DNA from: Rhizoclosmatium globosum
Lineage: Eukaryota; Chytridiomycota; Chytridiomycetes; Chytridiales; Chytriomycetaceae
Length of the DNA stretch: 64,000 nt
Assembly: GCA_002104985.1 (NCBI GenBank)
Contig: MCGO01000081.1
Span: 1 to 64,000, forward strand
Direction of reading: 5' to 3'
Made by a program: the position numbers and the translations under genes. The notes under the pieces are model-generated. The model was not told where the DNA came from and did not search any database. It saw only the letters and a program-made list of their open reading frames with translations. This document shows, piece after piece, positions 10,918-21,628 of the stretch (positions within the stretch are counted from its first letter, which is position 1; each line of letters starts with the position of its first letter).

Positions 10918-11134
10918 TAACAGCAAAGTTTTCTGTGGATAAGTACGCCACCTGCATTCAAAATTAAGCAATCAAAAATAATCAAAAGAGAAACAGCCAC
11001 AATTAAAATAGGAAGAAGTTATCATTACAAAATGCTGGTGTCTTTGTTTTGATCTGATTCCAAAGGCGTTGTTGATCGTTTTTATTGGATGACGAACGCT
11101 GAACAACATCTTTCAAAATAAACGAAACCGCTAA

Positions 11135-14100
11135 TCAAATACGCGTGAACAAAATTGCATCCACGTCTGGTTCCAATGCAATACGAACTTCTGTAGCCTC
11201 CTTGTTGAATTCAACCATCATTCTCATTGGACATTTATCATCCTTGTAATATTCCAGCACTACACTGGCTTCAAAGATCCCGAAAGTGTCGTTCTCCCAA
11301 TGCCCCAGTGTGCCCTGAAAATCGCCTTTACGTTCTCCGGATCCATTGATCCAAAACTTGAAGCGATTCTTGCCATCAGGGCCATCAATAATTAAAGTAC
11401 CATACGCTTGATTGACAAAAGTGCCTTGATAGTCACTCAACGGCAAAGTTGGAGTCGCATTAATGTCTCGCTTTTCAACTCGCTCTTCCCGCTTCTTGGC
11501 CCACTTCTCTGGAAGTGCTGCATTCAGAGCGATGTCCCTGGTGAGCCGCTCCTTGTCGTTCAAATTGAAAAGAATAAGGTTGCTCAGGTGTCTGATCAAG
11601 GTGAAAGGAAACATTGAGCCAGAATTGCATAACACGATGATTCCAACATTGTCGTTGGGAAACAGATCGATAGCAGTCAGGAATCCTGGCATTCCACCAG
11701 TATGACTGACACTCATTTTTCCTTTGTAAGAGCTCAGTTCCCAGCCAAGACAATCTAGCATTCAAGTTCAGTAACAGAAATTTAGGGTGGTAAGTGTTGG
11801 AATGGAACGGAGCAAGCGGAGCAAGCTCCAAAGCGCCTCGTTTAATAAATAATAATTCTCCCACAAAACTCTATCGTTCACCCGAACACAGCGATCCAGT
11901 ACTAAGCGCCTGCCACCGATCCCTTGCCTCTCTATCAGATTAATAGTCTCAAGCTCGACCCTGATAACGATTGCAAGCTAAGAAAACAAAACGGAACGAG
12001 GAATCTTAAGAGCAAATCTAAGTTTCCCTTTATTTTAAACAACAAGTGCTTCTAAAAGCCCAAAACAAGAACAAGAAAGCACATTGCTACGTCCACGGTT
12101 CAATCCCAAGTCGCTTGATTAGCCCCTTACCAGACCGTGCCACACTCTAACCAACTCTCAGTGAAAATTTTTTGCGCCTCAACGCCTCAACGCCTCAATT
12201 TCCAGAATGACGTCCAACAACACCAACAATATGCGCACTCCGTTCATGCTTGAAGCGAGTAACATCAGCGAGTACCCACAATGGGCCGAAGACATCCTCG
12301 GAGTCGCTGCACAACACAAAGTCGACCACACCATCCACCACCCGGAAGATCACGATCCGAACGACAACGAATACATGCAATGGCTTGGACCCGGTGGTGT
12401 CATGGAAGAAGATCCATTGTTGTTGAACTACGCGTACTTCGACAATCCAGACGACGCGGATGACCCATTTGTTCTTGAATCCACGCGTGAAGAAGGAATC
12501 TGTCCAGGAGACTTCAGAGCAAACGCTGTTGCGAAAAGAATCATCAGAATGAACATCTCCGAAGAACTCTACGGAGTTGTCCAGAAGCAAACCAAAATGG
12601 CACAAACCTGGATGCGAAACTTGAAGACGTTGTACGACTCCCAGAACGAAGTTTCTGCCGAAGACACTGTCAAGGAATGGATTAATCTCCAGCACTTGTC
12701 GTCGGAAACTATCTCGGAATACTTCAACAAAATGTCGAAGATTATTAGTCAGATGGAACAAGACCGCAACAACCCACGATTCGCTCCTCACCTTGCAACC
12801 CGCATCGCCATTAACCACATCATAGACAAGCTGTATCGTCCAGTTTTTGGTTCCCAGCTTGACACCCTCAAGGGATACAACTACACCACCCGCGACGCCC
12901 TACTTGCCAAGCTCTTGACTCTTGAACGCAATCTTGGTTTCAAGCCCACGCGTGACACCACCCTGCTGACTGACCCCAGATATGACCACGGTTACGATCC
13001 CCGCGGAGAACGTGACAGTAAACGCTATCGCGGCAGAGGCGGTGCAAGAGGCGGTAGAGGCGGCCGAGGAGGCGGACGTGGCGATTACAGGGGCAGAAAC
13101 GGTGAGAGAGACGTTAATAACTCAAACAACGACAGAGGCAACGAACGTGGCAAACACCCATACGGCAGACCTAGCAATCAAGATCAACAAGATCATGAGC
13201 AAGGACCGACTCACCCGCTCGAGTCCTCCAAAGCCCGACCACCTTCAAACTGCCGAGCCTGCGGTGGACCTCACTTCAGAATCCAATGTCACAAGAACCC
13301 CAACTACGCCTACAACGCTCTCCTCCCTCTCCCTCAAGGAGCCAAAATCCTACCACCCAATAGGATCCGATCCGACATCAGACAACACCCTGCTATTATC
13401 CAACTCCTACAAACTACCTATCCCAAATACTCCCAACAGCAACAACAGCCTCAACACCTTCAACAATTCCCTCCCTATCCCCAACACCCCCAATTCCTTC
13501 CCTACCACCAGCAACAATTCCTCCCGCAACCCTACGTCCTCGTCGCTGCCCAGGGACCTGCGAACGTGAATCAACCGCAACCCGCACAACAACCAGTGCA
13601 GCAACAGGAACAGGAACCTCAGAATCAGATCGTCGTCGCCAACCAAACGGGTTTTCGCAGAGGCCAGCAGTAGCCTGGCCGGTCGTCGGAGCTGTGGATA
13701 GTGCTATTAAAACCAGGGGGCATGAGGGTTATTACATACCTCATGGGGAAATTAATCCCCCCACAACGCTAAGTCCACCCCTTATCAACTCATCCTGGTT
13801 GATCCACAGCTCCCCACCCCATCAGCACACCCAATACCCCAACCTCATCAACGATCTGATACCCAACCACTGTCTGGACCCGCGGCGCTGAACGTCGGAA
13901 ATGTGGACTCGGCGATTAAAACCGGGGGGAATGAGGAAAATACACCTCATGGGAATAGTAATCCCCCCCAGAATGCTAAGTCCCATCCCCACACATCATA
14001 TTCGGTTGATCCACATCTTCCCACCTCAGCAAAACCAACCGCACCTCAACCCAAACTAAAACCTCCAGACCACTCCACATTCGCGATTCGGAAAGCCCTT

Positions 14101-17100
14101 CGCGCTCTGAAATGGCCAGACTACCGACGCCAAGACAACTCTATGTCGCAGAAGAAAACGTTTCAGTTACCCAAACGAATCGACTATCAACCGGAAGATG
14201 CACTCACCACGAAACAGCTTCTGGATGTTGAAGTCGCTATGCTGACAGATTGGATTACTGGAATTGACCACGCACTACTCGCGAAACTCGTCGATTCGGT
14301 ACCTGTTGAAAAAACATCAGAACGGGATCCAATGCAGAACTACGCGTTTGAGCTCGTACCTGAGAAGTTTCCCATTGTCATTGACGGCGGAGCTACGAAG
14401 ACCTGCTTCAAGACGACCGACTTCTTTTTGACGTACAGGAGCTGCTCGCGTACATCTAAAACTGCAAATGAGAATGGACCTCTTCAAATCACAGGCGAAG
14501 GAGACGCACTTGTGGTACTTCCCAACGGAACGGAACTCTACATCAAGAACGCCAATCACGCTCCCGAGCTCCCGAACGTCCACCTCTTAGCAACGAATGA
14601 TATCGAATCCAACGGCTTTCACTTCGAGTCGAACCGAGGTTTACCTGGTTACATATATGTTACTAACACAGCAAACACATATGGACCACACGAACCACTC
14701 CTGCAAACGGTTAAGCTCAATGGACTCCACTTCCTGCCGATTCAAGGCCAACCAAATCCGAAGTCGCTCTCGAAACAACTACGCTCGCTCATATCAGCCA
14801 AACTCCAGGATATACGACTTCGAGACCTGTCGAAAGCACAGTTGGAACGAGCTACAAGACAGTTATTGCATGATATTGAAGAACACGAACTACGGCATCG
14901 TACCTTTGGACACGCCAGCGACGCACGCTTGAAGTACATGCAGAAACATGGAACGACGTCGGACTTGACCCCAATTCAGTTCCCAGCCCGGCGAACAGCG
15001 TGTGGATCTTGCGAAAGCTGCAAAACAAATAAGGCTCCCTTCAATACCCCATCCTCCAAACCCCCTCCCTTACCTGGCGAGCTCCTTGGATTCGACGTCT
15101 TTGAAATCTCCCCGCCACATCTGGGAAAGTACCCATACGGACTCGTCATGAAGGATTATGGAGGACGACGGATAGCAGTTGAACTCATGGAACACAAGGA
15201 TGAAGCCCTGGTACACGCAATCAGAATGCATCAAATCTACAAACATAAGTTTGGACTCACCACGAAACGAGTTCGAATGGATCCAGGGGAACTTGGTCGT
15301 TCTGCCGCCTTTCAAAAGTACTGTCAGCTAAACAACATTGAGTTTGAAGTAGGCGTACCTGAATACCCACAAATGGACGGCGGACCCGAGCGATCTATCC
15401 AGACCTTGACCAAGATGACAAGAACCTTCTTGTTCGACTGCGACGCACCTTGGGAATACTGGGGTTATGCCATGATTCACGCAGCCGATATTCACAATGT
15501 CTTACCGGTACTCAGCCACGGTATCGAGAGTCCAGACTACGAGACTACTGGAATCAGGCCAAAAGTCGCTCATTTCAAGCCCTTTGGCTGTGCCGTCAAG
15601 TATTTTCCAGTATCTACGCAGGTTGTTAGCAAGATGCAACCCAAGAGACTTGTTGGTATCTACCTTGGAGCGCCAACACCATCGAAGGCACGTGTCTTGG
15701 ATCCAGAAACCGGCCGTGTACTTGAAGTCCGATACAAGGACTGCGCCTTTCTCCCAAAGGTATACCCGAAGTGGCCTAAGTTTGTTCCCGACAGACTCGG
15801 ACCTGGTTTCGACGTCAAACGTATCAAGAACCAAGACAACGGTGCTGTTGATACTAACGTTAGACGACACCTTGAACTGCTTGAACAAGCACGAAACCAA
15901 CCTCTGAGCGCGGAAACACTGAAAGCCCTCCGACATAATCGTCCCCAACCGACGCTACACCGCTCCGTACTCAAAGCTAACGCTGCGAGGACAACACTTG
16001 AACAGATGGAGCAATCACTATCAAAGACGTTAGTGCACCCCAACCAACCCCATCATCCCTCTCCCAATCACCCCTTACCTCTCATCCTCAATCAAACGTG
16101 TGGGACGCTGCGCGATAACTGATTTGACCGAGAGAAGGCTCTGTTTGAGAGGAAGTTAACGAACAACAAAACACAACAACTGGTACCATACCACAACGAC
16201 TACCGGTACCATACCGTAGCGAGCGAAGGCCTTCCAACCCCAATCCTATAACAACCCCGCTAACGCGGCTTATCCCAACATATATACCGTCCAACGGAAA
16301 CCCAAACTCCCAACCCAAACATCCAACTCATCGAACAACCGATACACTAATCACCTAAACCCTGCACCAGTAAGATAACCAATCGAATGAAAAATTCGAA
16401 GAAACAAACCTCAGCGTTGCCAACGCGACCCGGCGCAACCACTCGCCCACCTCCTCAACCTCCACCCACAGGCGTAAGATCTTCCGCCAGACTCCGAACT
16501 CAACGTAATCTACTCGCAACGACGTACTTGAACTTGGATTCCGATGACCCGTTCTCGGAGGACGCGATATCTGAGTTTGGAGAAATGTGGATGTCAGCCG
16601 CTATTGAAGACTACCTCCACGACGCACCTGTCTTTACCGTCAACGCCAACAATCCCGAATCTCCTGCAACTCGCTCCGCAGCAATGAGGAGTCAGTACCA
16701 AGAAGAATGGATCGCAGCTGAGAAAGCCGAGTTAGCATCGCTCGAAAACAATAAGACATGGAAGCTCGTCAACGCACCTGATGGAGTGAACCTAGTTGGA
16801 TCCAAATGGGTCTACAAGGTGAAGCTAAACGAAGATGGATCAGTCGAACGCTTCAAAGCACGATTGGTTGCAAGGGGTTACTCACAAAGACCCGGAATCG
16901 ACGTTGGTGAAACCCACTCCCCAGTAATGCGAGCAGCAACCTTCAGATGGTTATTGGCGATGACTGCACTCAACGGCTGGAGCACCAGGATGGTCGACGT
17001 CAGCTCAGCGTACTTGTATGCGGAGATAGACCAGGACGTCTATATGCGACAGCCACCGGGACACGACGACGGAACAGGACGCGTCTGCAAACTCCTAAAG

Positions 17101-19521
17101 TCGTTATATGGACTACGTCAGAGTGGACGACTATGGAACAGGAAACTAGTAACTCACCTTGAACAGAAAGGATATCGTCAATCTCGCGCAGACCCGTGTG
17201 TACTGTACAAGACAGTTCAGGGGAAGCACTGCTACGTATCCGTATACGTCGACGACCTATGCTTTTTCGGTGACCAGGAACTCATCGACAGGGCAGTTGA
17301 AGATGTCGCGGAAGCATTCAAAATAAGGGACCTTGGGAAAATCTCCTTCTGCATCGGAATCCAGATCGAACACATGGAGTCGGGAATATTCATCCACCAA
17401 TCAAAATACGTCAGCGAAATCCTCCAACGATTTTCCAAGCACTATTCCCACTACCCCATTTCCGTCCCCATTCCCACATCCTTCAAACCCCTCCCAGCCA
17501 CCGAAAACTCCGAACTTTTTGACGACCCTTCCCTATATCTCGAAGCCATAGGATGCTTGAACTACGCTGCAATTAACACGAGACCCGATATATCTACTGC
17601 TGTATCTTACCTCAGCGCATTCTCCAGCAAACCGACACTGGAACACTGGGAACATGTAATGCGTATTTATCGTTACTTACATGAAACATTAGACCACGGA
17701 ATCTTGTATAAACGCGACGGAAACAAGTCACCCATCGGCTACGCGGATGCTGCTTACAACGTACACTACGGTGCGAAATCTCAACTGGGATATCTCGTAA
17801 TGCTTGCCGACGGCGCTATCTCATGGAAATCGTCGAAGACACCTACCGTACCTCTATCATCAACGGAAGCTGAATACATGTCCATGTATTGCCGAACAAC
17901 CAGCCGACTTACTTACCAAAGCTCTCGGACGTGACCAGTTCAGGAAACTACGCGACAAACTCGGAATGGCATCAAGAAAAGTGCTACTCGTCGCTACTAG
18001 TCTACTCGTACCAGACTACTGCCCAGACTGCTCTGCTGCCAGACACATACGGCCTATGCAAGGTTTCCCTTCATCCTCCACTCGCGGCAACCAGCCGTTG
18101 GCCGAGGGAAGAGGGTTTTAGTGAGTAGGAATCTCACACACGTGTGTCGGAGTATCAGTATCTGGAAGCCAACACTCACTCGATCAAGGGGAAGAAGACC
18201 TCGGACCCTAACCCTCAGTCAATTTGTGATCGCTGTTCGTTCTCTCATTAGTTTTTGTTAGCTACTTTGTTCGCTTGAGGGGAAGTGTTGGAATGGAACG
18301 GAGCAAGCGGAGCAAGCTCCAAAGCGCCTCGTTTAATAAATAATAATTCTCCCACAAAACTCTATCGTTCACCCGAACACAGCGATCCAGTACTAAGCGC
18401 CTGCCACCGATCCCTTGCCTCTCTATCAGTAAGAAAGAAACTCACAAGTTTCGAGCTGGATAGGTGAGTCTGAAACAGGTCCTGAACAAATAGAATGCGG
18501 TGTCATGATCATGTCAAATTGCTCTTTGGAAACAAGTTCCTTTCCGTCTGGGGTCTTTCCCTTGTTGAGAATCAGAGACAACCATTTGGCCACTGTAAAT
18601 ACAAACAGTTAGAAGACAGCAAGCATTGAAAATAACTCACTGTCATTTACACTTGATACCATCGATCCGTCAGCCTCAGAGGCCTCAACACAGGAATGCT
18701 CTTTATAACCAACCAAAACTTTCGAGCCATCATTTCGAACCGCGTAACCTCTTGAATGATTTTCCATGTATTCTGATTGTTCCAAGTTTGTGATTGTTCG
18801 ATCCATTCCAAGCGGCGTGAGAATACGGTCCTTGACCAAATCATCCCAAGTAGAGCCATAAAGACGCCCCGCAATAGAACCAGCCAAATTGTACATATTG
18901 TTGTTGTACTGGTAAGCTTGACGAAATTGCTTTGATGGTTGCAGGTACTTGATTCTGGCATTCACTTCTTCAACGGATGACCAGATATTCATCATACAGT
19001 CGTGGCCAGGAAGACCCGTTCTGTGACTCAACAAATCAACCAAGTTGGCTTGAGCATTTGCAACTGGGTCTTGGAACTCTACGGGTGCGAGAGTTGTCAC
19101 TGGAGTTTCCCAGTCCACCTTCTTTTCATCCACCAGTGTAGCAATTCCGAAAGCCGTGAATGCTTTTGTGGTGGATCCAATTTGGAAGAGAGTGTCTGGA
19201 TTGACTGGATCCCCAGCGTCGTTTCTGTTTCCGAAGCCAGCACTGTAAATCAGCTTTCCGTTGTGAACCACTCCGACGGCACAGCCAACGACATTCAAAT
19301 CTTTGCGAAGAGATTCAATATCGTCGGTTACTTCGTTCCAGTTGAGGTTGCGAAGGTTCTCAGTTACAGGATCAGAAGTGTTTGGTTTAACAGAAGCCTC
19401 AGTTTGGGAGACAGTGGTCGAGGTCTCGGTACCGCTGGCAGTGGTTCGGGTAGTCGTGGTAGTTCCTGCATAAGGTAAGCATTCATACTCTAGCCAATAC
19501 ACTCTTACTTGTGGTGATCAT
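11135..19521 (-). CDS. Beta-lactamase-like serine hydrolase 2, split by a copia element in its intron
   Basis: Paralogue of the gene at 9171-10917. Its exons are 19509-19521, 18641-19465, 18446-18592 and 11135-11754, with lengths 13, 825, 147 and 620 nt, identical to the four exons of its neighbour. All join in frame (about 534 aa). SxxK (QIGSTTKAF), YxN (QYNNNMYN) and HxG (VSHTGGMPGF) are all present. The third intron is 6,691 bp because a complete Ty1/copia element lies inside it; removing the element and one target copy leaves a normal 52-bp intron beginning GTGAGT and ending TAG. The gene may still be expressible if the whole element is spliced out, or may be truncated by element signals. 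Confidence 0.8.
11795..11937 (+). repeat. 5' LTR of copia element
   Basis: 143 bp, TGTTGG...TATCA; by eye identical to 18286-18428. Flanked on its left by GTAAG (11790-11794). Confidence 0.93.
12207..13673 (+). CDS. Copia gag polyprotein
   Basis: 488 aa. The N-terminal half is the UBN2/retrotransposon-gag type (helical; motif DSQNEVSAEDTVKEWINLQ). A basic RGG-rich tract follows at about residues 270-300 (RGRGGARGGRGGRGGGRGD) and then one zinc-knuckle-like motif CRACGGPHFRIQC, which has C-x2-C-x3-H-x4-C spacing, one residue shorter than the usual CCHC. The C-terminus is Q/P-rich. It ends at TAG and pol is in another frame further on. Confidence 0.85.
   Translation: MTSNNTNNMRTPFMLEASNISEYPQWAEDILGVAAQHKVDHTIHHPEDHDPNDNEYMQWLGPGGVMEEDPLLLNYAYFDNPDDADDPFVLESTREEGICPGDFRANAVAKRIIRMNISEELYGVVQKQTKMAQTWMRNLKTLYDSQNEVSAEDTVKEWINLQHLSSETISEYFNKMSKIISQMEQDRNNPRFAPHLATRIAINHIIDKLYRPVFGSQLDTLKGYNYTTRDALLAKLLTLERNLGFKPTRDTTLLTDPRYDHGYDPRGERDSKRYRGRGGARGGRGGRGGGRGDYRGRNGERDVNNSNNDRGNERGKHPYGRPSNQDQQDHEQGPTHPLESSKARPPSNCRACGGPHFRIQCHKNPNYAYNALLPLPQGAKILPPNRIRSDIRQHPAIIQLLQTTYPKYSQQQQQPQHLQQFPPYPQHPQFLPYHQQQFLPQPYVLVAAQGPANVNQPQPAQQPVQQQEQEPQNQIVVANQTGFRRGQQ
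13693..14030 (+). repeat. Imperfect tandem duplication at the gag-pol junction
   Basis: The stretch beginning GTGGATAGTGCTATTAAAAC at 13693 recurs in diverged form about 209 bp later at 13902 (GTGGACTCGGCGATTAAAAC). Downstream similarity is shared (CCTCATGGG, AATCCCCCC, GTTGATCCACA). The two copies are in different reading frames, and the first is closed by a stop at 13889-13891. Confidence 0.65.
13903..16122 (+). CDS. Copia pol part 1: protease, GAG-pre-integrase, integrase
   Basis: 739 aa. The protease active site is an atypical IVIDGGATKTCF (DGGA rather than D[S/T]GA) near residue 163. The HHCC integrase zinc-binding segment is HELRHRTFGHASD ... CGSCESC. The integrase core has the D,D,E set as GFDVF, VRMDPGE and GGPERSIQ. 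The frame ends at a TGA (16120-16122); the same frame reopens at the RT ORF at 16387, but at least one more stop lies between, so this copy cannot make a continuous pol without readthrough or splicing. The GTG at the start is only the first codon used to bound the frame. Confidence 0.82.
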   Translation: MDSAIKTGGNEENTPHGNSNPPQNAKSHPHTSYSVDPHLPTSAKPTAPQPKLKPPDHSTFAIRKALRALKWPDYRRQDNSMSQKKTFQLPKRIDYQPEDALTTKQLLDVEVAMLTDWITGIDHALLAKLVDSVPVEKTSERDPMQNYAFELVPEKFPIVIDGGATKTCFKTTDFFLTYRSCSRTSKTANENGPLQITGEGDALVVLPNGTELYIKNANHAPELPNVHLLATNDIESNGFHFESNRGLPGYIYVTNTANTYGPHEPLLQTVKLNGLHFLPIQGQPNPKSLSKQLRSLISAKLQDIRLRDLSKAQLERATRQLLHDIEEHELRHRTFGHASDARLKYMQKHGTTSDLTPIQFPARRTACGSCESCKTNKAPFNTPSSKPPPLPGELLGFDVFEISPPHLGKYPYGLVMKDYGGRRIAVELMEHKDEALVHAIRMHQIYKHKFGLTTKRVRMDPGELGRSAAFQKYCQLNNIEFEVGVPEYPQMDGGPERSIQTLTKMTRTFLFDCDAPWEYWGYAMIHAADIHNVLPVLSHGIESPDYETTGIRPKVAHFKPFGCAVKYFPVSTQVVSKMQPKRLVGIYLGAPTPSKARVLDPETGRVLEVRYKDCAFLPKVYPKWPKFVPDRLGPGFDVKRIKNQDNGAVDTNVRRHLELLEQARNQPLSAETLKALRHNRPQPTLHRSVLKANAARTTLEQMEQSLSKTLVHPNQPHHPSPNHPLPLILNQTCGTLRDN
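16387..17934 (+). CDS. Copia pol part 2: reverse transcriptase and truncated RNase H
   Basis: 515 aa. The RT core is intact: GSKWVYKVKLNEDG, RLVARGYSQRPGID, VDVSSAYLYAEI and the catalytic VYVDDLCFF. The RNase H start (GYADAAYN) and the LSSTEAEYMSM motif are present, then the frame ends abnormally. The expected end of the family (AEQPADLLTKALGRDQF, KLRDKLGM) is read in another frame just after, at about 17890-17970. Roughly 60-70 residues expected between these motifs are missing, so this is an internal deletion that also shifts the frame. Confidence 0.85.
   Translation: MKNSKKQTSALPTRPGATTRPPPQPPPTGVRSSARLRTQRNLLATTYLNLDSDDPFSEDAISEFGEMWMSAAIEDYLHDAPVFTVNANNPESPATRSAAMRSQYQEEWIAAEKAELASLENNKTWKLVNAPDGVNLVGSKWVYKVKLNEDGSVERFKARLVARGYSQRPGIDVGETHSPVMRAATFRWLLAMTALNGWSTRMVDVSSAYLYAEIDQDVYMRQPPGHDDGTGRVCKLLKSLYGLRQSGRLWNRKLVTHLEQKGYRQSRADPCVLYKTVQGKHCYVSVYVDDLCFFGDQELIDRAVEDVAEAFKIRDLGKISFCIGIQIEHMESGIFIHQSKYVSEILQRFSKHYSHYPISVPIPTSFKPLPATENSELFDDPSLYLEAIGCLNYAAINTRPDISTAVSYLSAFSSKPTLEHWEHVMRIYRYLHETLDHGILYKRDGNKSPIGYADAAYNVHYGAKSQLGYLVMLADGAISWKSSKTPTVPLSSTEAEYMSMYCRTTSRLTYQSSRT
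18286..18428 (+). repeat. 3' LTR of copia element
   Basis: 143 bp, by eye identical to the 5' LTR; preceded by the purine run GAGGGGAAG (18277-18285) and followed by target copy GTAAG (18429-18433). Confidence 0.93.
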
Positions 19522-19597
19522 AGTTTTGGATCAAGTTTTCGGTGGATAAGTAACTACTACATGACCAACCTCAGAATCCAAAAAGCAACCAAAGATA

Positions 19598-21425
19598 ATG
19601 GCAGAAACTAATAAAGGAGGAACGATCGAAGAGGATATGTCTATTTTTAGGGGTTTTCCACAGAGTGAATCATACCCATTCGATCAAACTTTTGAGGAAA
19701 TGGACAGTGAAGGGTCCAAGGCAGGCCGTGGCCGAAAGCGGAAGGAGGCTGACGATGCATCCGAAGCAGCAGCCAGAGACAAACGACAAGCGAATCTTGA
19801 AGCGCAGCGAGCATTCCAGGTGAGGGTGTGATGTGGCTGACACTCGATCGGCGTCCTTTTAACCCTATCTGATGTCTGATGATTGATCTGATCACAGGCA
19901 AAGAAGAAGGAATACGTTGCCCAACTTGAGCAAGAAGTTGCAAGTTTGCGCGAGATCGTTGCTGGCGATGCATCATCATCATCATCGTCAGCCAAACCAA
20001 TCCTGAATCCAACATCGTTCGATTCAAACGACATTGACCAACTCAGGAAACTTGTTGTTGTTCTCAGTGCCGAAAATGCGTTGATGCGCCAGAGTTCGGT
20101 CCTTGTCGACTTTCATCCGAAGAACTTGGCTCCCGTTTCAGCTGCGGCAAAAGGGAAACAGGCGACTGCTTCGGATGGAAACGAGTGCGAAAAGTGCGCT
20201 GCCGAAAAGATCAGATCGTACGTATCACTGGGCCTCGTGAAGAGTCTTGAATCAAAAATAGCAGAACTACAAAACGAACTGCAGGGGTACCGGATGGCTT
20301 CGCAATATCAACACGGTGTATCGAATAGTAACGGGGATATGTTTGGACTGGATGGACTGTTTGGGTTTGCTTCATCCCAACTTGACATTACTGCTCTCCT
20401 GAATCAAACTACGCCGCTATTCCCACCCTCGAATACACCGCGCTTTGATAACCCATCCCCAAATGGAGGAAATTGGTTCGATTTGGTGGAACCATCACAC
20501 ACTACAAACTCTTCATCTCCTCAACCAAATCATCCAACCATCTCACCAAAACAAGCTATCAACAAACCGAGCTTTCAATCCGCTACAGATTTATACGGTC
20601 CTCCCGAATGTGAATTTGCTCGTATTGCTCTCAAGTCTATTCCATCCTTGGCAAACTGTCGACACGTTGACGAACTCTTTGACGCGTTCATTCTGCAATC
20701 GAATTCACGGGATAAAGAGCTGATTAAAAAGTATGGATTGAAAACGATGGGACTTCGAGGAAAGATTTTGGATGCCTGTTCAGTCATGGATAGACAGAAA
20801 GTGATTGAGCTGATTGTAATCTTCCTGGAAAGGAACAAAAACCATGTGGTACGATTGGTTAAGTTTATTTCAGTCCAGCCTTATTAATGTTACTGTTTTA
20901 GCTGTACCGAAATTCGATGTTCGAGGAGGCTGCAAAGAGCTCCAACGGTGCATCGTCGTCTTCAACTGTTAATGGAGGATCAACATCAAATAATACAATG
21001 AAAGTAGATATCCCTCAAGAATCCAAGCGATTCAGGAACGCGTTAGTGTCGATTCCTTCCTTGAGCACCATGGAAGCCAGTGCATTAGTCGATGAGCTTT
21101 GTCACGCAATATGGGTAAGACTTTTTGGACGATTTTAGGAGAAGTATTGAATTACTGTTATCAGAGTCGAAATGTGCGAGGGCAAGGGAAAGAAAAGCTT
21201 CTCAAAATCTTCACAATAGGCAAGAAGCTGGAAAAGCTTTGCATTAGTGTTCAAGATCGGACAAAGGTGAGGATTTGACTTCTGAAGTTCACTGTTTCAA
21301 CAAAACTAAATTGCCTTTTCCTTCAGTATTCGCTCGTGAATGAAACTTTCCGAGAAGCAAACAAGAAACGAATGGACGAGTTGTTTGAGGAAGTAGAAGC
21401 AGAGGAGCAAAATCAGTCCCAATAA
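19598..21425 (+). CDS. bZIP transcription factor with duplicated C-terminal domain (bZIP3)
   Basis: Five exons: 19598-19819, 19898-20848, 20902-21114, 21165-21266 and 21327-21425, about 528 aa, the longest and clearest member. The basic region across intron 1 reads KRQANLEAQRAFQAKKKEYV, followed by a coiled coil and a C-x2-C motif (NECEKCAAEK). Copy 1 of the C-terminal unit starts DLYGPPECEFARIALKSIPS and runs through CSVMDRQKVIELIVIFLERN. Copy 2 starts KRFRNALVSIPSL and runs through LEKLCISVQDRTKY and FREANKKRMDELFEE. The N-terminus is acidic. It starts 76 bp from the divergent beta-lactamase-like gene. An S/N/P-rich spacer lies between zipper and C-terminal domain. Confidence 0.85.
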
Positions 21426-21628
21426 ATCGGTCATGATTTATGAGTCAACCCAAACAAGGTTTTTCGAATACGCGAGCAAGATAAACTATATAAACTCTTT
21501 GTTTTATCTAATTTTATGTTGTTGAATCTCCCAGTGATGATGAGGGGCGTTCCAGACCGTTTGTTAGGAAAATTGCGGAGGTTTGAGGGCACGACAAGCC
21601 TGCCATTAGAAAAAAGCAAAAAAACGTC

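Larger units (their letters stand above)
11795..18428 (+). mobile_element. Ty1/copia LTR retrotransposon (6,634 bp)
   Basis: Bounded by two 143-bp LTRs that I could align without a mismatch, each starting TG and ending CA. The 5-bp target duplication GTAAG lies at 11790-11794 and 18429-18433. Gene order gag, protease, integrase, reverse transcriptase, RNase H is the copia (Pseudoviridae) order. A purine run (18277-18285) precedes the 3' LTR as a candidate polypurine tract. The primer-binding site was not identified. This copy has in-frame stops between integrase and RT and a deletion in RNase H, so it is probably non-autonomous now despite its young LTRs. Confidence 0.93.

Noticed and set aside
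12195..12818. 207-aa minus-strand ORF opposite copia gag
   Set aside because: Antisense of a gag gene with recognisable motifs; no independent similarity.
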